Position numbers and translations under genes: made by a program. Positions 1 to 6,471 of a DNA stretch of 64,000 nucleotides are shown in pieces (position 1 is the first letter of the stretch; each line of letters begins with the position of its first letter). The DNA lies in assembly GCA_016710595.1 (NCBI GenBank), contig JADJVM010000010.1, forward strand, positions 124,001 to 188,000, written 5' to 3'. This DNA is from Niastella sp. (GTDB lineage: Bacteria > Bacteroidota > Bacteroidia > Chitinophagales > Chitinophagaceae). The notes under the pieces were generated by a model, which saw only the letters and a program-made list of their open reading frames with translations, was not told where the DNA came from and ran no database searches.

Positions 1-1
1 A

Positions 2-178
2 ATGGTAAAATCAAAATCAGGGAAGACATTTTTTGTAGTTAAAAATTCATGGGGCAATATAGGGCCACTAAACGGCTATATCAATGTATCTGAAGCCTAT
101 TTTAAAATTAATACTATTAGCTTGGTAGTTCCAAAAGCATCGCTAAACTCCGCTTTACTGGCAAAGTTGAATATGTAA
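2..178 (+). CDS. C-terminal fragment of a papain-like (C1) cysteine peptidase
   Basis: The gene enters from the left edge, so only the last 58 residues are visible and the true start is outside the window. The fragment contains VKNSWG, the block around the active-site Asn of family C1 peptidases, followed by GYINVSEAYFKIN, as in Bacteroidota secreted C1 peptidases of the aminopeptidase C/bleomycin hydrolase type. The Cys and His residues would lie upstream and cannot be checked. A terminator follows directly. The family call rests on one short motif. Confidence 0.6.
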   Translation: MVKSKSGKTFFVVKNSWGNIGPLNGYINVSEAYFKINTISLVVPKASLNSALLAKLNM

Positions 179-201
179 TTTAATTAAGTATCTATTTTTT
201 T

Positions 202-230
202 AAGGCAATTGTAAAACCAATTGCCTTTCT
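202..230 (+). terminator. Rho-independent terminator after the C1 peptidase gene
   Basis: A perfect 10-bp stem AAGGCAATTG/CAATTGCCTT (202-211 and 218-227) with a 6-nt loop is followed by a T-rich tail. It lies 24 bp after the peptidase stop codon. Confidence 0.75.
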
Positions 231-396
231 TATTTATACTACTTTCTCTTTAAAATAAATAACAAAGCCTCAACTGCTTTTTTAATTACGAATTTTACAC
301 TGTAAAAATATTACGAGACTATAAATCAAGAAAATTAAATTGGGGATCTGTTTACACAACAGTTAATCTGACATTTATTTTATTCAATCATTCATT

Positions 397-404
397 TACC
401 TTTG
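397..404 (+). promoter_or_regulatory. Bacteroidota -7 box (TACCTTTG) before fmt
   Basis: TACCTTTG matches the Bacteroidota consensus TAnnTTTG. It ends only 5 nt before the chosen fmt start, so a transcript from it would be nearly leaderless. I see no clear -33 TTG at the expected distance. Confidence 0.4.
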
Positions 405-409
405 CAATC

Positions 410-1414
410 ATGATAAAAGTGGAAGTAAAGAAAAATGAAACCGGGCCTGCAACATTTAATTTAACATTAAAGCCTTTACGTATTGTTTTCATGGGAACCC
501 CTGACTTTGCTGTTACTTCATTAGAAGCTTTAATGAAAGCAGGTTTCAATATTGTAGGTGTTATTACGTCACCGGATAAACCTGGTGGCAGAGGTCTGCA
601 ACTACAGCAAAGTGCGGTAAAAAAATATGCGCTTGCTAATGATTTATTGGTTTTACAACCAGAAAAATTAAAGGATCCCGTTTTTATTGAGCAGTTACAG
701 CAGTTAAATGCCGACCTGCAAATTGTAGTTGCCTTTAGAATGCTTCCTGAAATTATTTGGGATATGCCCCGTATGGGAACCTTAAATTTACATGGAAGTT
801 TATTGCCTCAATACCGTGGCGCTGCTCCCATAAACTGGGCCGTAATAAATGGAGAAAATGAAACCGGTGTAACAATATTTAAACTAAAACATGATATTGA
901 TACCGGAAATATTTTATTACAAAAGCGGTTTCCTATTTTGCCGAATGAAAATGCAGGACAGGTACATGATAAAATGAAAGTGATTGGAGCTGAAGTTTTA
1001 GTAGAAGCAGTAAAAGGGTTGCTAAATGGTAGCCTGGTTGAAAAACCACAAAGTGAATTTGATATTGCTGCCCTTAAAGCCGCTCCAAAAATATTTAAAG
1101 AAGATTGTCAAATAGATTTTACAAAATCAGTTATACAAATTTATAATTTCATTAGGGGTTTATCACCTTACCCGGGCGCTTTTTGTATTGTGGAAGGAAA
1201 AGTGTTAAAAATATTTAAAGCAGAAATGGGCAATGGAATAATTTTACCGGATATTGCTCAAATGCAGGCTGGGCAAATAATTACAGACGGTAAATCATAT
1301 TTGGCTCTTGCTTGCGCTGATGATTTTATCTTTGCTAATGAAGTACAATTGGAGGGAAAAAAAAGAATGTCGGTAACCGATTTTTTAAGAGGCTGGAAAA
1401 AATTTGAAAAATAA
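410..1414 (+). CDS. fmt: Methionyl-tRNA formyltransferase
   Basis: Formylates the amino group of Met-tRNA(fMet) with 10-formyl-THF to make the initiator tRNA; cytosolic. The N-terminal formyltransferase domain starts at LRIVFMGTPDFA (residues 23-34). The catalytic residues are visible: Asn126 and His128 in NLHGSLLPQYRGAAPI, and Asp164 in IDTG. The C-terminal OB-like domain runs from about residue 230. At 334 aa the protein is about 20 aa longer than usual because of an N-terminal extension; no in-frame ATG lies nearer the domain, so the extension is kept, although the promoter box almost touches this ATG. Backbone gene, transcribed alone. Confidence 0.95.
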   Translation: MIKVEVKKNETGPATFNLTLKPLRIVFMGTPDFAVTSLEALMKAGFNIVGVITSPDKPGGRGLQLQQSAVKKYALANDLLVLQPEKLKDPVFIEQLQQLNADLQIVVAFRMLPEIIWDMPRMGTLNLHGSLLPQYRGAAPINWAVINGENETGVTIFKLKHDIDTGNILLQKRFPILPNENAGQVHDKMKVIGAEVLVEAVKGLLNGSLVEKPQSEFDIAALKAAPKIFKEDCQIDFTKSVIQIYNFIRGLSPYPGAFCIVEGKVLKIFKAEMGNGIILPDIAQMQAGQIITDGKSYLALACADDFIFANEVQLEGKKRMSVTDFLRGWKKFEK

Positions 1415-1583
1415 AACTGAGTTTCTTTTTTTACTTTGGATATATTATTTCTTTTTTAGTTCTCATTTTATTAATAAATAATATTACATCTTTCTTAACA
1501 TGCATGTTGATTGTATTCTCTGTAAAAAAGTAATATTTTTAATATATTCTTATTATTCTAATTGATTTTCTAAAAGTACTTAC

Positions 1584-2597
1584 ATGAAATTTTCATACAA
1601 GGTTTTAATATTCTTCCTGGCTGTTATGATGATAATCTCTTGCAGTAAGGACAATACACCGGTGCCACCGGATACTTCAAATAATCTTATTTATTTTTAC
1701 GACCGTAAGGAAAACGGGAATTTACAAGTTTATTCTTATGATGGAACTGTCGAGAAAAACTTAGTGAATGATGCTACTTATGATTACTGGTGGATAAAAG
1801 TAAGTCCTGATAAAACAAAGTTTCTATGCTACCGATCACCAAAAAATGCCGGGCTTAATTCTTACACAGTCTCCGATTTAATGGTTTTTAATATAGATGG
1901 ATCTAACGGCCATGTAATCGTTGCAAAAGGAACATACGGTTGGGAGTTGCAGGCTCATGCAAAATGGTCGCCCGATGGAACCCAAATTTTAGGCACAGCA
2001 AAATGTAAAGACCCTTTAATTAATGATATGGTATCACGGGGGCGACTGGTGGTTTTTAATGCTGATGGTACAAGCCCAAAGATTATTTCAAAATTTCTTT
2101 ATGATCTGGCAGATCCTGCGTGGTCGCCTGATGGCAAAAATGTAACCTATGTAGGCCTTTCAGATCTAAACGATCCTACCAATACTGAAAAGGCAGAAAT
2201 ATTCCAGGCAACATTAAATCCTGTTACGCAGTTGATGGAAAACCAGGTACGGTTAACTTTTGATGATAAATATTGTTATGATCCTTGCTGGTCGCCCGAT
2301 GGCGAATGGATCGCTTACAGTAAAGGAGCTTTTATAAATTTAATTTTTACACAAGACCATGATATATATAAATGCAAACCAGATGGCTCAGCCGATGTTT
2401 TGGTTTTACACGATGGGAAAGTTAATGGGGTTCCCACCTGGACGCCCGATGGAAACCGCCTTTTGTTTCATGTAATTGGTTATTTTACGCCTCCACCCTT
2501 TAGTTTATATAGTTGTAGTGCTAATGGTAACGATAAAAAGGAAATCTTGGCCACAACGGGAGTAGAACGGACAACGGTTTCAGCCATTTTAAAATGA
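1584..2597 (+). CDS. Lipoprotein with PD40/TolB-like beta-propeller repeats
   Basis: The N-terminus is a lipoprotein signal with Cys20 in IISCS, so the protein should be anchored in the envelope. The rest carries at least four PD40-type repeats with the WSPDG signature (KWSPDGTQI, AWSPDGKNV, CWSPDGEWI, TWTPDGNRL), as in the TolB C-terminal propeller. No N-terminal TolB domain is present and the gene is not beside tol/pal genes, so it is not TolB itself. The substrate or partner is unknown. It lies alone after fmt in the left backbone. Confidence 0.8.
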   Translation: MKFSYKVLIFFLAVMMIISCSKDNTPVPPDTSNNLIYFYDRKENGNLQVYSYDGTVEKNLVNDATYDYWWIKVSPDKTKFLCYRSPKNAGLNSYTVSDLMVFNIDGSNGHVIVAKGTYGWELQAHAKWSPDGTQILGTAKCKDPLINDMVSRGRLVVFNADGTSPKIISKFLYDLADPAWSPDGKNVTYVGLSDLNDPTNTEKAEIFQATLNPVTQLMENQVRLTFDDKYCYDPCWSPDGEWIAYSKGAFINLIFTQDHDIYKCKPDGSADVLVLHDGKVNGVPTWTPDGNRLLFHVIGYFTPPPFSLYSCSANGNDKKEILATTGVERTTVSAILK

Positions 2598-2708
2598 TAA
2601 ATAATGAATTTGAGTGATTGAAGGAAGCACTGGATTTTTAAGATTTAATGAATTATAGTTGCTATAATTAACAAGGACAATTTTTCAAATCCCTACAGCA
2701 CTATGGGG

Positions 2709-2732
2709 GTGACAGGGCAGCACTCTAACCAA
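2709..2732 (-). repeat. tRNA-Asp fragment (D arm/anticodon part)
   Basis: This 24-nt stretch matches 56576-56599 of the intact tRNA-Asp gene at 23 of 24 positions, in the same orientation. Sequence on both sides diverges, so no tRNA can fold here. It lies just beyond the 3' end of the GIY-YIG remnant, which therefore sits between two tRNA-Asp fragments. Confidence 0.7.
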
Positions 2733-2741
2733 TTCTATAAT

Positions 2742-3010
2742 TTATAAAAACTGGGTTACAATATTTTGAGAAGAATTAATTATGTGATGCAGTCTATCAG
2801 TTGTAGCTTTTTTTAAATTCTTTTCCCTCCTTAAAGCCTCTGTTTTGTTTTCAAATAATTCAACATATACTAATTTCCAGGGTGATTTGTTTGAGGTATA
2901 ATGTGTTTCACCGTTATTGTGTTGCTGCAATTTTTTATTCGATTTTCTGTAAAACCTTTATAAAAGCTTCTATCAACTACGCTTTGTAATATGTAATCAT
3001 AAAATTGCAT
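2742..3010 (-). pseudogene. GIY-YIG nuclease family gene, frameshifted
   Basis: The first part, starting at ATG 3010, reads MQFYDYILQSVVDRSFYKGF, the GIY-YIG core of small UPF0213/YhbQ-like proteins. The second part, one frame over, reads LQQHNNGETHYTSNKSPWKL and ends with a typical ALRREKNLKK block. Adding one A to the A run near 2934-2940 would join them as ENRIKKLQQHNNGE, so a single deletion or a homopolymer sequencing error explains the break. If intact, the protein would be about 90 aa, normal for this family. Such genes are often found beside tRNA genes in Bacteroidota, and here tRNA-Asp pieces lie on both sides. Confidence 0.8.
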
Positions 3011-3014
3011 CACA

Positions 3015-3040
3015 TAAAAAAGCCTCACATTTGTGAGGCT
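3015..3040 (-). terminator. Terminator next to the tRNA-Asp 3'-end copy
   Basis: The perfect stem AGCCTCAC/GTGAGGCT (3021-3028 and 3033-3040) has a 4-nt loop and a T run on the minus strand. It directly follows the tRNA-Asp 3'-end copy. I infer that it was the original terminator of tRNA-Asp before the island inserted. Confidence 0.75.
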
Positions 3041-3041
3041 A

Positions 3042-3059
3042 AGCGGACCGGACGGGACT
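3042..3059. repeat. Left attachment-site core (attL) of the island
   Basis: The 18 bp agcggaccggacgggact are identical, in the same orientation, to 56539-56556, which cover the last 16 nt of tRNA-Asp plus 2 bp of flank. Identity fades at the left (20 of 21 when extended 3 bp) and stops at 3060 on the right. This is the pattern expected when a tyrosine-recombinase element inserts at a tRNA 3' end and leaves a copy at its far end. The alternative is a relic of a second tRNA-Asp gene. Confidence 0.75.
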
Positions 3060-3110
3060 GCAAAAAACCTTCTCACTAGCCTGCCAGTATGGCTTTTAAC
3101 AGGCCAGTGC

Positions 3111-3159
3111 TTTTGACTCACCTCGTTACTCACTTTTTATTTGATACTTTTTATTTGAT
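3111..3159. repeat. Left-end repeats, possible integrase arm sites
   Basis: Positions 3111-3135 (TTTTGACTCACCT, 4 variable bases, ACTCACTT) match 56416-56440 at 22 of 25 positions in direct orientation. The tract continues into two copies of CTTTTTATTTGAT (3133-3145 and 3147-3159). Such sub-terminal repeats inside both att cores resemble arm-type binding sites of tyrosine recombinases. Binding is inferred. Confidence 0.55.
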
Positions 3160-3190
3160 TTTGATTTACGAAAAACACGGCTTGTACACG

Positions 3191-3394
3191 TTAACCGACT
3201 AAAGCGGACTGCACCTGGTCCACCTTAAAGCCGGTATAATTGCAAAATTCTTCGATAGTTACAAACTGGTGTTCCTCCTTATTTAGTACCTCCCTGATCT
3301 TTAATAAAAGCATACGCCCCCATCGCTCACTTTTGCCAGTGATACGCTGTACATCTTTAGGGTAAACACAAAGCCTTGTGGTTTCTGTTTTCAT
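3191..3394 (-). CDS. Small conserved hypothetical protein at the island left end
   Basis: A 67-aa basic protein beginning MKTETTRLCVYPKDVQRITG. The sequence (KDVQRITGKSERWGRMLL, then FVTIEEFCNYTGF) looks like a short helical, possibly DNA-binding protein, and I recall similar small proteins in Bacteroidota genomes without an assigned function. No domain can be named with confidence. It is divergent from the 3656 gene, and repeated ACCTAT motifs lie directly in front of its start, which would fit autoregulation. Confidence 0.6.
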   Translation of the reverse strand: MKTETTRLCVYPKDVQRITGKSERWGRMLLLKIREVLNKEEHQFVTIEEFCNYTGFKVDQVQSALVG

Positions 3395-3396
3395 AC

Positions 3397-3475
3397 TATA
3401 CCTATACTTTACCTATGCCTTTAGGGAGCCGAATCAGTAGCCGAAATCGGCATACAAATTTAATAAATACCTATA
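3397..3475. promoter_or_regulatory. Three TACCTAT repeats upstream of the small gene
   Basis: TATACCTATA (3397-3406), TTTACCTATG (3408-3417) and AATACCTATA (3466-3475) share TACCTAT; the first two start 11 bp apart, about one helical turn. They lie between two divergent genes. To their right are inverted repeats around 3487-3525 (TAACA...TGTTA and GGCAataagTGCC). An operator is plausible; no protein is assigned. Confidence 0.4.
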
Positions 3476-3655
3476 ACATACAATAACAGCAATAAATGTT
3501 ATCTGCGGCAATAAGTGCCGTTATCGGAAGTGGTTTGATGAAAACACTAAGAATGCTTTGCAGATTTGTTTTTGAAAATTCCTGATCAGTTTTTTTTAAG
3601 GCTTTATGAAATGTGCCGAAAAACATTACGATTGATAATTTTTAAAACAAAAACA

Positions 3656-4411
3656 ATGGCAAAACAAAGAGGTATAATTAAACTGGAAGGTACCATCGGA
3701 GATATTACCTTCTACAAATCGCAGGACGGCTTTTTAGCCAAAGGTAAAGGCGGTATTCCCAAAGACCGCATTGAAAACGATCCTAATTTTGCAAGGACCC
3801 GTGAGAACGGTGCTGAGTTTGGAAATGCCGGTAAGGCCGGTAAAACTCTTCGCACTTCATTCCGGGGGCTTTTGCAGAATGCATCTGACAACCGTATGGT
3901 TGGCCGCCTGGCTTCCAAAATGGTGGAAGTGGTACAGGCCGATGCTACAAACCCCCGTGGCTTACGTAATGTAATTGACGGGGAGGCTGAACTGCTGGAA
4001 GGCTTTGATTTCAACAAAAACGGTAAACTGGGAAGGACCTTATACGCTCCTTACACAGCTGCTATTGACCGTGTGACCGGCGCCTTGACTGTTGATATTC
4101 CATCATTCGTACCGGCGAACATGGTTGCTGCACCGGGTGGTACTTCACACTTCAAAATCATTTCCGGCGGCGCTGAAATTGATTTTGAAAACGAAACTTT
4201 TGTTGTGGATACCAACGAAACAGCCATCCTGCCATGGGATAATACTGCAACCGCAGTTATTAACCTGGCAAATATTGTAACAGCAAACAGCACTCATCCC
4301 CTGTTCCTTGCATTGGGTATTGAATTTTACCAGGAAGTAAACGGCATTAAATATCCGTTGAAAAATGGCGCATTCAATGCATTGAACCTGGTGAAAGTTT
4401 CAGGCATTTAA
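3656..4411 (+). CDS. Conserved hypothetical protein, first gene of the micropeptide cassette
   Basis: The start is placed at MAKQRGIIKLEGTIGDITFY (251 aa), because the reading frame upstream is low-complexity and unlike the conserved body. The N-terminal half is basic and Gly/Arg-rich (GFLAKGKGGIPKDRIENDPN, then RTRENGAEFG), the C-terminal half looks like a beta-sandwich. No signal peptide or membrane segment is seen. I recall similar proteins in Bacteroidota next to DUF5675 genes, but no function is known to me; a structural, capsid- or tail-like role would be a guess. DUF5675 starts 18 bp after it, so the two are probably cotranscribed with the peptide array. Confidence 0.75.
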   Translation: MAKQRGIIKLEGTIGDITFYKSQDGFLAKGKGGIPKDRIENDPNFARTRENGAEFGNAGKAGKTLRTSFRGLLQNASDNRMVGRLASKMVEVVQADATNPRGLRNVIDGEAELLEGFDFNKNGKLGRTLYAPYTAAIDRVTGALTVDIPSFVPANMVAAPGGTSHFKIISGGAEIDFENETFVVDTNETAILPWDNTATAVINLANIVTANSTHPLFLALGIEFYQEVNGIKYPLKNGAFNALNLVKVSGI

Positions 4412-4429
4412 CTTTTAACCCTTTCAAAC

Positions 4430-4825
4430 ATGGAACTGGAGCTTATCAGGACATATTACCCAAATGGCACGAACGGAGAATTTCTATTCAACGGAACCCG
4501 GGTTTGCAGCTCAATAGAGTTGGCCTGGAAAAATAACCAACATCGTATATCGTGTATTCCGGAGGGCAGGTATGAACTGAGAAAAAGGCACATTGCAGAA
4601 CGAAGTTGGCATCTTATCCTGGCAAATGTGCCGGGCCGTGAATTGATATTAATCCATGCGGCAAATGATGCTAATAAAGAATTGCAGGGTTGTATTGCTC
4701 CGGTTTCCATTTTAACTGCAGAGGGAAAAGGTTTAGAATCCCGAATTGCGCTTAAGAAAATAAATGCAATTGTGTTTCCTGAGTTAGACCAAATGAAACA
4801 AGTTTTTTTAACTATTAAATCTTAA
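4430..4825 (+). CDS. DUF5675 family protein
   Basis: 131 aa matching the DUF5675 pattern: an N-terminal beta-rich part (LELIRTYYPNGTNGEF), the centre CIPEGRYELRKR, then LILIHAANDANKELQGCIAP. His76 and Cys88 in the IH...GCI arrangement resemble the HG...GC motif of YkuD-like L,D-transpeptidases, so a peptidoglycan-acting fold is possible but unproven. No signal peptide is visible. It lies between the 251-aa gene and the peptide array, which begins 4 bp after its stop. The family call is fairly sure; activity is not. Confidence 0.8.
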   Translation: MELELIRTYYPNGTNGEFLFNGTRVCSSIELAWKNNQHRISCIPEGRYELRKRHIAERSWHLILANVPGRELILIHAANDANKELQGCIAPVSILTAEGKGLESRIALKKINAIVFPELDQMKQVFLTIKS

Positions 4826-4829
4826 TCAC

Positions 4830-4877
4830 ATGTTGTCAGGTCTTATTGATCTTTTTATCAGCCTGGTTACGTTATAA
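4830..4877 (+). CDS. Micropeptide ORF 1 (15 aa)
   Basis: Encodes MLSGLIDLFISLVTL. It starts 4 bp after the DUF5675 stop. It shares Ser/Asn at position 3, Gly at 4, an acidic residue at 7 and Ser at 11 with the four following 18-aa peptides, but is shorter and more diverged. Almost wholly hydrophobic with one thin polar face. Support comes from the shared pattern and the ordered context; translation is not proven. Confidence 0.5.
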   Translation: MLSGLIDLFISLVTL

Positions 4878-4927
4878 TGAACCCGGCAAATAAACCCCAT
4901 TTTTTAACCATTTAAATCAAGAGCATT

Positions 4928-4984
4928 ATGGCAAGCGGAATTATTGAGGCCATCAACTCAGCCTTATCAATCTTTTTGAGTTAA
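4928..4984 (+). CDS. Micropeptide ORF 2 (18 aa)
   Basis: Encodes MASGIIEAINSALSIFLS. On a helical wheel Ser3, Glu7, Asn10/Ser11, Ser14 and Ser18 line one face and the rest is Ile/Leu/Phe/Ala, an ideal amphipathic helix with net negative charge. It has no leader or signal peptide. First unit of the ~93-bp tandem series; the next unit differs only at residues 2 and 3. Confidence 0.7.
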   Translation: MASGIIEAINSALSIFLS

Positions 4985-5020
4985 TGAAAACAAATTTTTA
5001 AATCTTAAAATCGAAGCAAT

Positions 5021-5077
5021 ATGCTAAACGGCATTATTGAGGCCATAAACTCAGCCTTATCAATCTTTTTGAGTTAA
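5021..5077 (+). CDS. Micropeptide ORF 3 (18 aa)
   Basis: Encodes MLNGIIEAINSALSIFLS, identical to ORF 2 except residues 2-3. The DNA differs at several codon third positions (for example ata for atc) while the peptide is kept, which suggests selection on protein. Starts 93 bp after ORF 2. Confidence 0.7.
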   Translation: MLNGIIEAINSALSIFLS

Positions 5078-5114
5078 CGAAACCCGTTTTTTAAACTATA
5101 AAATCAAGCCCAAA

Positions 5115-5171
5115 ATGATAAATCAAATTTTAGAGGCTATCAACTCAGCCTTTGCAGTTTTTTTGAGCTAA
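5115..5171 (+). CDS. Micropeptide ORF 4 (18 aa)
   Basis: Encodes MINQILEAINSAFAVFLS. All changes relative to ORF 3 keep the hydrophobic/polar pattern (Gly to Gln at 4, Leu to Phe at 13, Ile to Val at 15). Starts 94 bp after ORF 3, with the conserved spacer between. Confidence 0.7.
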   Translation: MINQILEAINSAFAVFLS

Positions 5172-5207
5172 CGAAACCCTTTTTTTTAACCATTAAATAT
5201 TCGCAAC

Positions 5208-5264
5208 ATGTACAGCGGAATCATCGAGGCATTGACCTCAGCATTACTAAGCTTTATTAGTTAA
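5208..5264 (+). CDS. Micropeptide ORF 5 (18 aa)
   Basis: Encodes MYSGIIEALTSALLSFIS. It keeps Gly4, Ile5-Ile6, Glu7-Ala8, Ser11-Ala12 and the C-terminal aromatic-aliphatic-Ser end. Most diverged of the 18-aa set. Starts 93 bp after ORF 4 and 90 bp before the next, larger gene. Confidence 0.7.
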   Translation: MYSGIIEALTSALLSFIS

Positions 5265-5297
5265 CCGAAACCCGATTTTTAATCTAACCCTGCAAAA

Positions 5298-5504
5298 ATG
5301 AAAATTAAACAAAGAATCAAGTCACCAACACCATCATTCTTTAAGAAGATCCGGAATATAGGCCTTACTGTTGCTGCAGTTGGAACGACTGTACTGGCGG
5401 CACCGGTTAGTCTGCCGGCAATTGTTTTAAAGATTGCTGGCTACCTGGCAGTTGCAGGAACTGTTGCAGGTGGTATCAGCCAGACTGCAGTTAAAGGAGA
5501 ATAA
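5298..5504 (+). CDS. Small hydrophobic protein of the peptide cassette
   Basis: 68 aa with a basic N-terminus (MKIKQRIKSPTPSFFKKIRN) followed by a long Ala/Val/Gly-rich hydrophobic stretch (about residues 22-62) that could form one or two membrane helices. The spacer in front matches the micropeptide spacers. I recall similar proteins near DUF5675 genes in Bacteroidota, function unknown. A membrane role, perhaps holin-like or accessory to the peptides, is inferred only from size and composition. Confidence 0.7.
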   Translation: MKIKQRIKSPTPSFFKKIRNIGLTVAAVGTTVLAAPVSLPAIVLKIAGYLAVAGTVAGGISQTAVKGE

Positions 5505-5505
5505 C

Positions 5506-5691
5506 ATGAACCAGCATTATTTTGACAACAGCACAAAGGCAGGAACCATTGGAGGAACCATGTTGACCATCCTGGTAAACATTCATGGCGCCGATCTTGT
5601 GAAAACAGGTATTCTTGCAGCCGTTGGCGCCATTGTCAGCTTTTCAGTTACGCTGTTCCTGAAATTCTTGATTAAGCTTTTCAAAAAATAG
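5506..5691 (+). CDS. Small membrane protein, holin-like in size
   Basis: The start MNQHYFDNSTKAG at 5506 is chosen because AAAGGAG, a good Shine-Dalgarno site and rare in this phylum, lies 7 bp upstream and the previous stop codon ends 1 bp before. The 61-aa product has Gly-rich hydrophobic segments (about residues 10-25 and 28-52) and a basic tail FLKFLIKLFKK. It is the last gene before a strong terminator. Holin-like in architecture, but no family can be named. Confidence 0.7.
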   Translation: MNQHYFDNSTKAGTIGGTMLTILVNIHGADLVKTGILAAVGAIVSFSVTLFLKFLIKLFKK

Positions 5692-5725
5692 TGCATCGGT
5701 TGTGGTGGCCGAAGTATAAGCAAGG

Positions 5726-5750
5726 CCCCGGCGTAATTGCCGGGGTTTTT
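5726..5750 (+). terminator. Strong terminator closing the peptide cassette
   Basis: Stem CCCCGGC/GCCGGGG (5726-5732 and 5739-5745) with a 6-nt loop and a T5 tail. It marks the end of the plus-strand unit that starts at 3656. Confidence 0.85.
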
Positions 5751-5778
5751 GATTATCCAAAATTCAACTGTAGTTTCA

Positions 5779-6213
5779 TCATGGCTTTTGCTTGCTGGTG
5801 AAATACGTATGCAACAGGAAGCTTTGTAGGTTTTCGGATGCCAACAGTTGCTGACCCAAAGAAGACTTCAATTTCTCCAATTTATCAAGTGTGTTTAGCA
5901 GTTCCTGGAATTTTGACCAGTCATCATATACAGCCGGTGCCACTTCTTTTAGCACTGCAGCAATATCATCTTTATTGATAAATGGAATGGCTGAACCCCG
6001 CAGGCGGACCTTAAACTTTTTTGCTTTGAACAGCGCATACACCAACCAGAAATAAAACTGGAAATACTTTTCATTAGGGCAAACCATTGCAAAAGAATTT
6101 GCCCAAGGCTTTAGGGAAGGCTTACCGGCATTTTCACCTTTTGCAAGAATGAAGAAAACATTTGGCTGCAATATTGCATTTGCCTGATAGCAGCGGATTT
6201 GAGGAAACATCAT
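5779..6213 (-). CDS. Hypothetical protein, DUF6943-like
   Basis: 144 aa. The block FFILAKGENAGKPSLKPWAN followed by CPNEKYFQFYFWLVYALF and GSAIPFINKDDI matches the pattern I remember for DUF6943, a Bacteroidota family often found on mobile elements; this is from memory and not checked. No signal peptide. The C-terminal 50 residues are helical. It is transcribed towards the peptide cassette terminator, with its upstream region at the structured element 6296-6419. Function unknown. Confidence 0.6.
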   Translation of the reverse strand: MMFPQIRCYQANAILQPNVFFILAKGENAGKPSLKPWANSFAMVCPNEKYFQFYFWLVYALFKAKKFKVRLRGSAIPFINKDDIAAVLKEVAPAVYDDWSKFQELLNTLDKLEKLKSSLGQQLLASENLQSFLLHTYFTSKQKP

Positions 6214-6295
6214 AAAATAAGCTTTAAATGATTCTCATTTCCTTTTATAAATTTTAAACAAAAGAAAAAAGAGAAAAAAAGAAAGCTCAATTACC

Positions 6296-6419
6296 AAGCG
6301 GCGTGGCTGGGCGGCAAGGAGGAACGGAATAAATGATGGCTTTGTGCGTCTGGGTTGTGTTTATGCTGTAGTTCCTTGCCGAGCCAATTTAATTGGATTG
6401 TGGTAGCCGCTTAACTTTG
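6296..6419 (+). promoter_or_regulatory. Structured element A with TAACTTTG promoter box
   Basis: Nested inverted repeats: outer AAGCGGC/GCCGCTT (6296-6302, 6406-6412) and inner CGGCAAGG/CCTTGCCG (6312-6319, 6374-6381). The inner loop holds a GC/T-rich motif ending TGTGTTTATGC (6344-6366). The 3' side merges into TAACTTTG (6412-6419), a Bacteroidota -7 box pointing at the HEPN gene. The same architecture and loop motif recur at 11522-11656. It could be a regulatory RNA, a mobile promoter hairpin, or a recombination site. Confidence 0.55.
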
Positions 6420-6471
6420 CCGATTTTTTTTATTCCAACTAGCGTATATTGGTATTGACTAATTACTCATA

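Larger units (their letters stand above)
4928..5297 (+). repeat. Tandem ~93-bp repeat units, each with one micropeptide ORF
   Basis: Four units start at 4928, 5021, 5115 and 5208 (steps of 93, 94 and 93 bp), and the next gene starts 90 bp after the last. Each unit is a 57-bp ORF followed by a spacer containing GAAACCC-like and TTTTTTAA blocks. The spacer is conserved too, so the whole unit was duplicated, presumably with its own translation signal. Confidence 0.8.
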
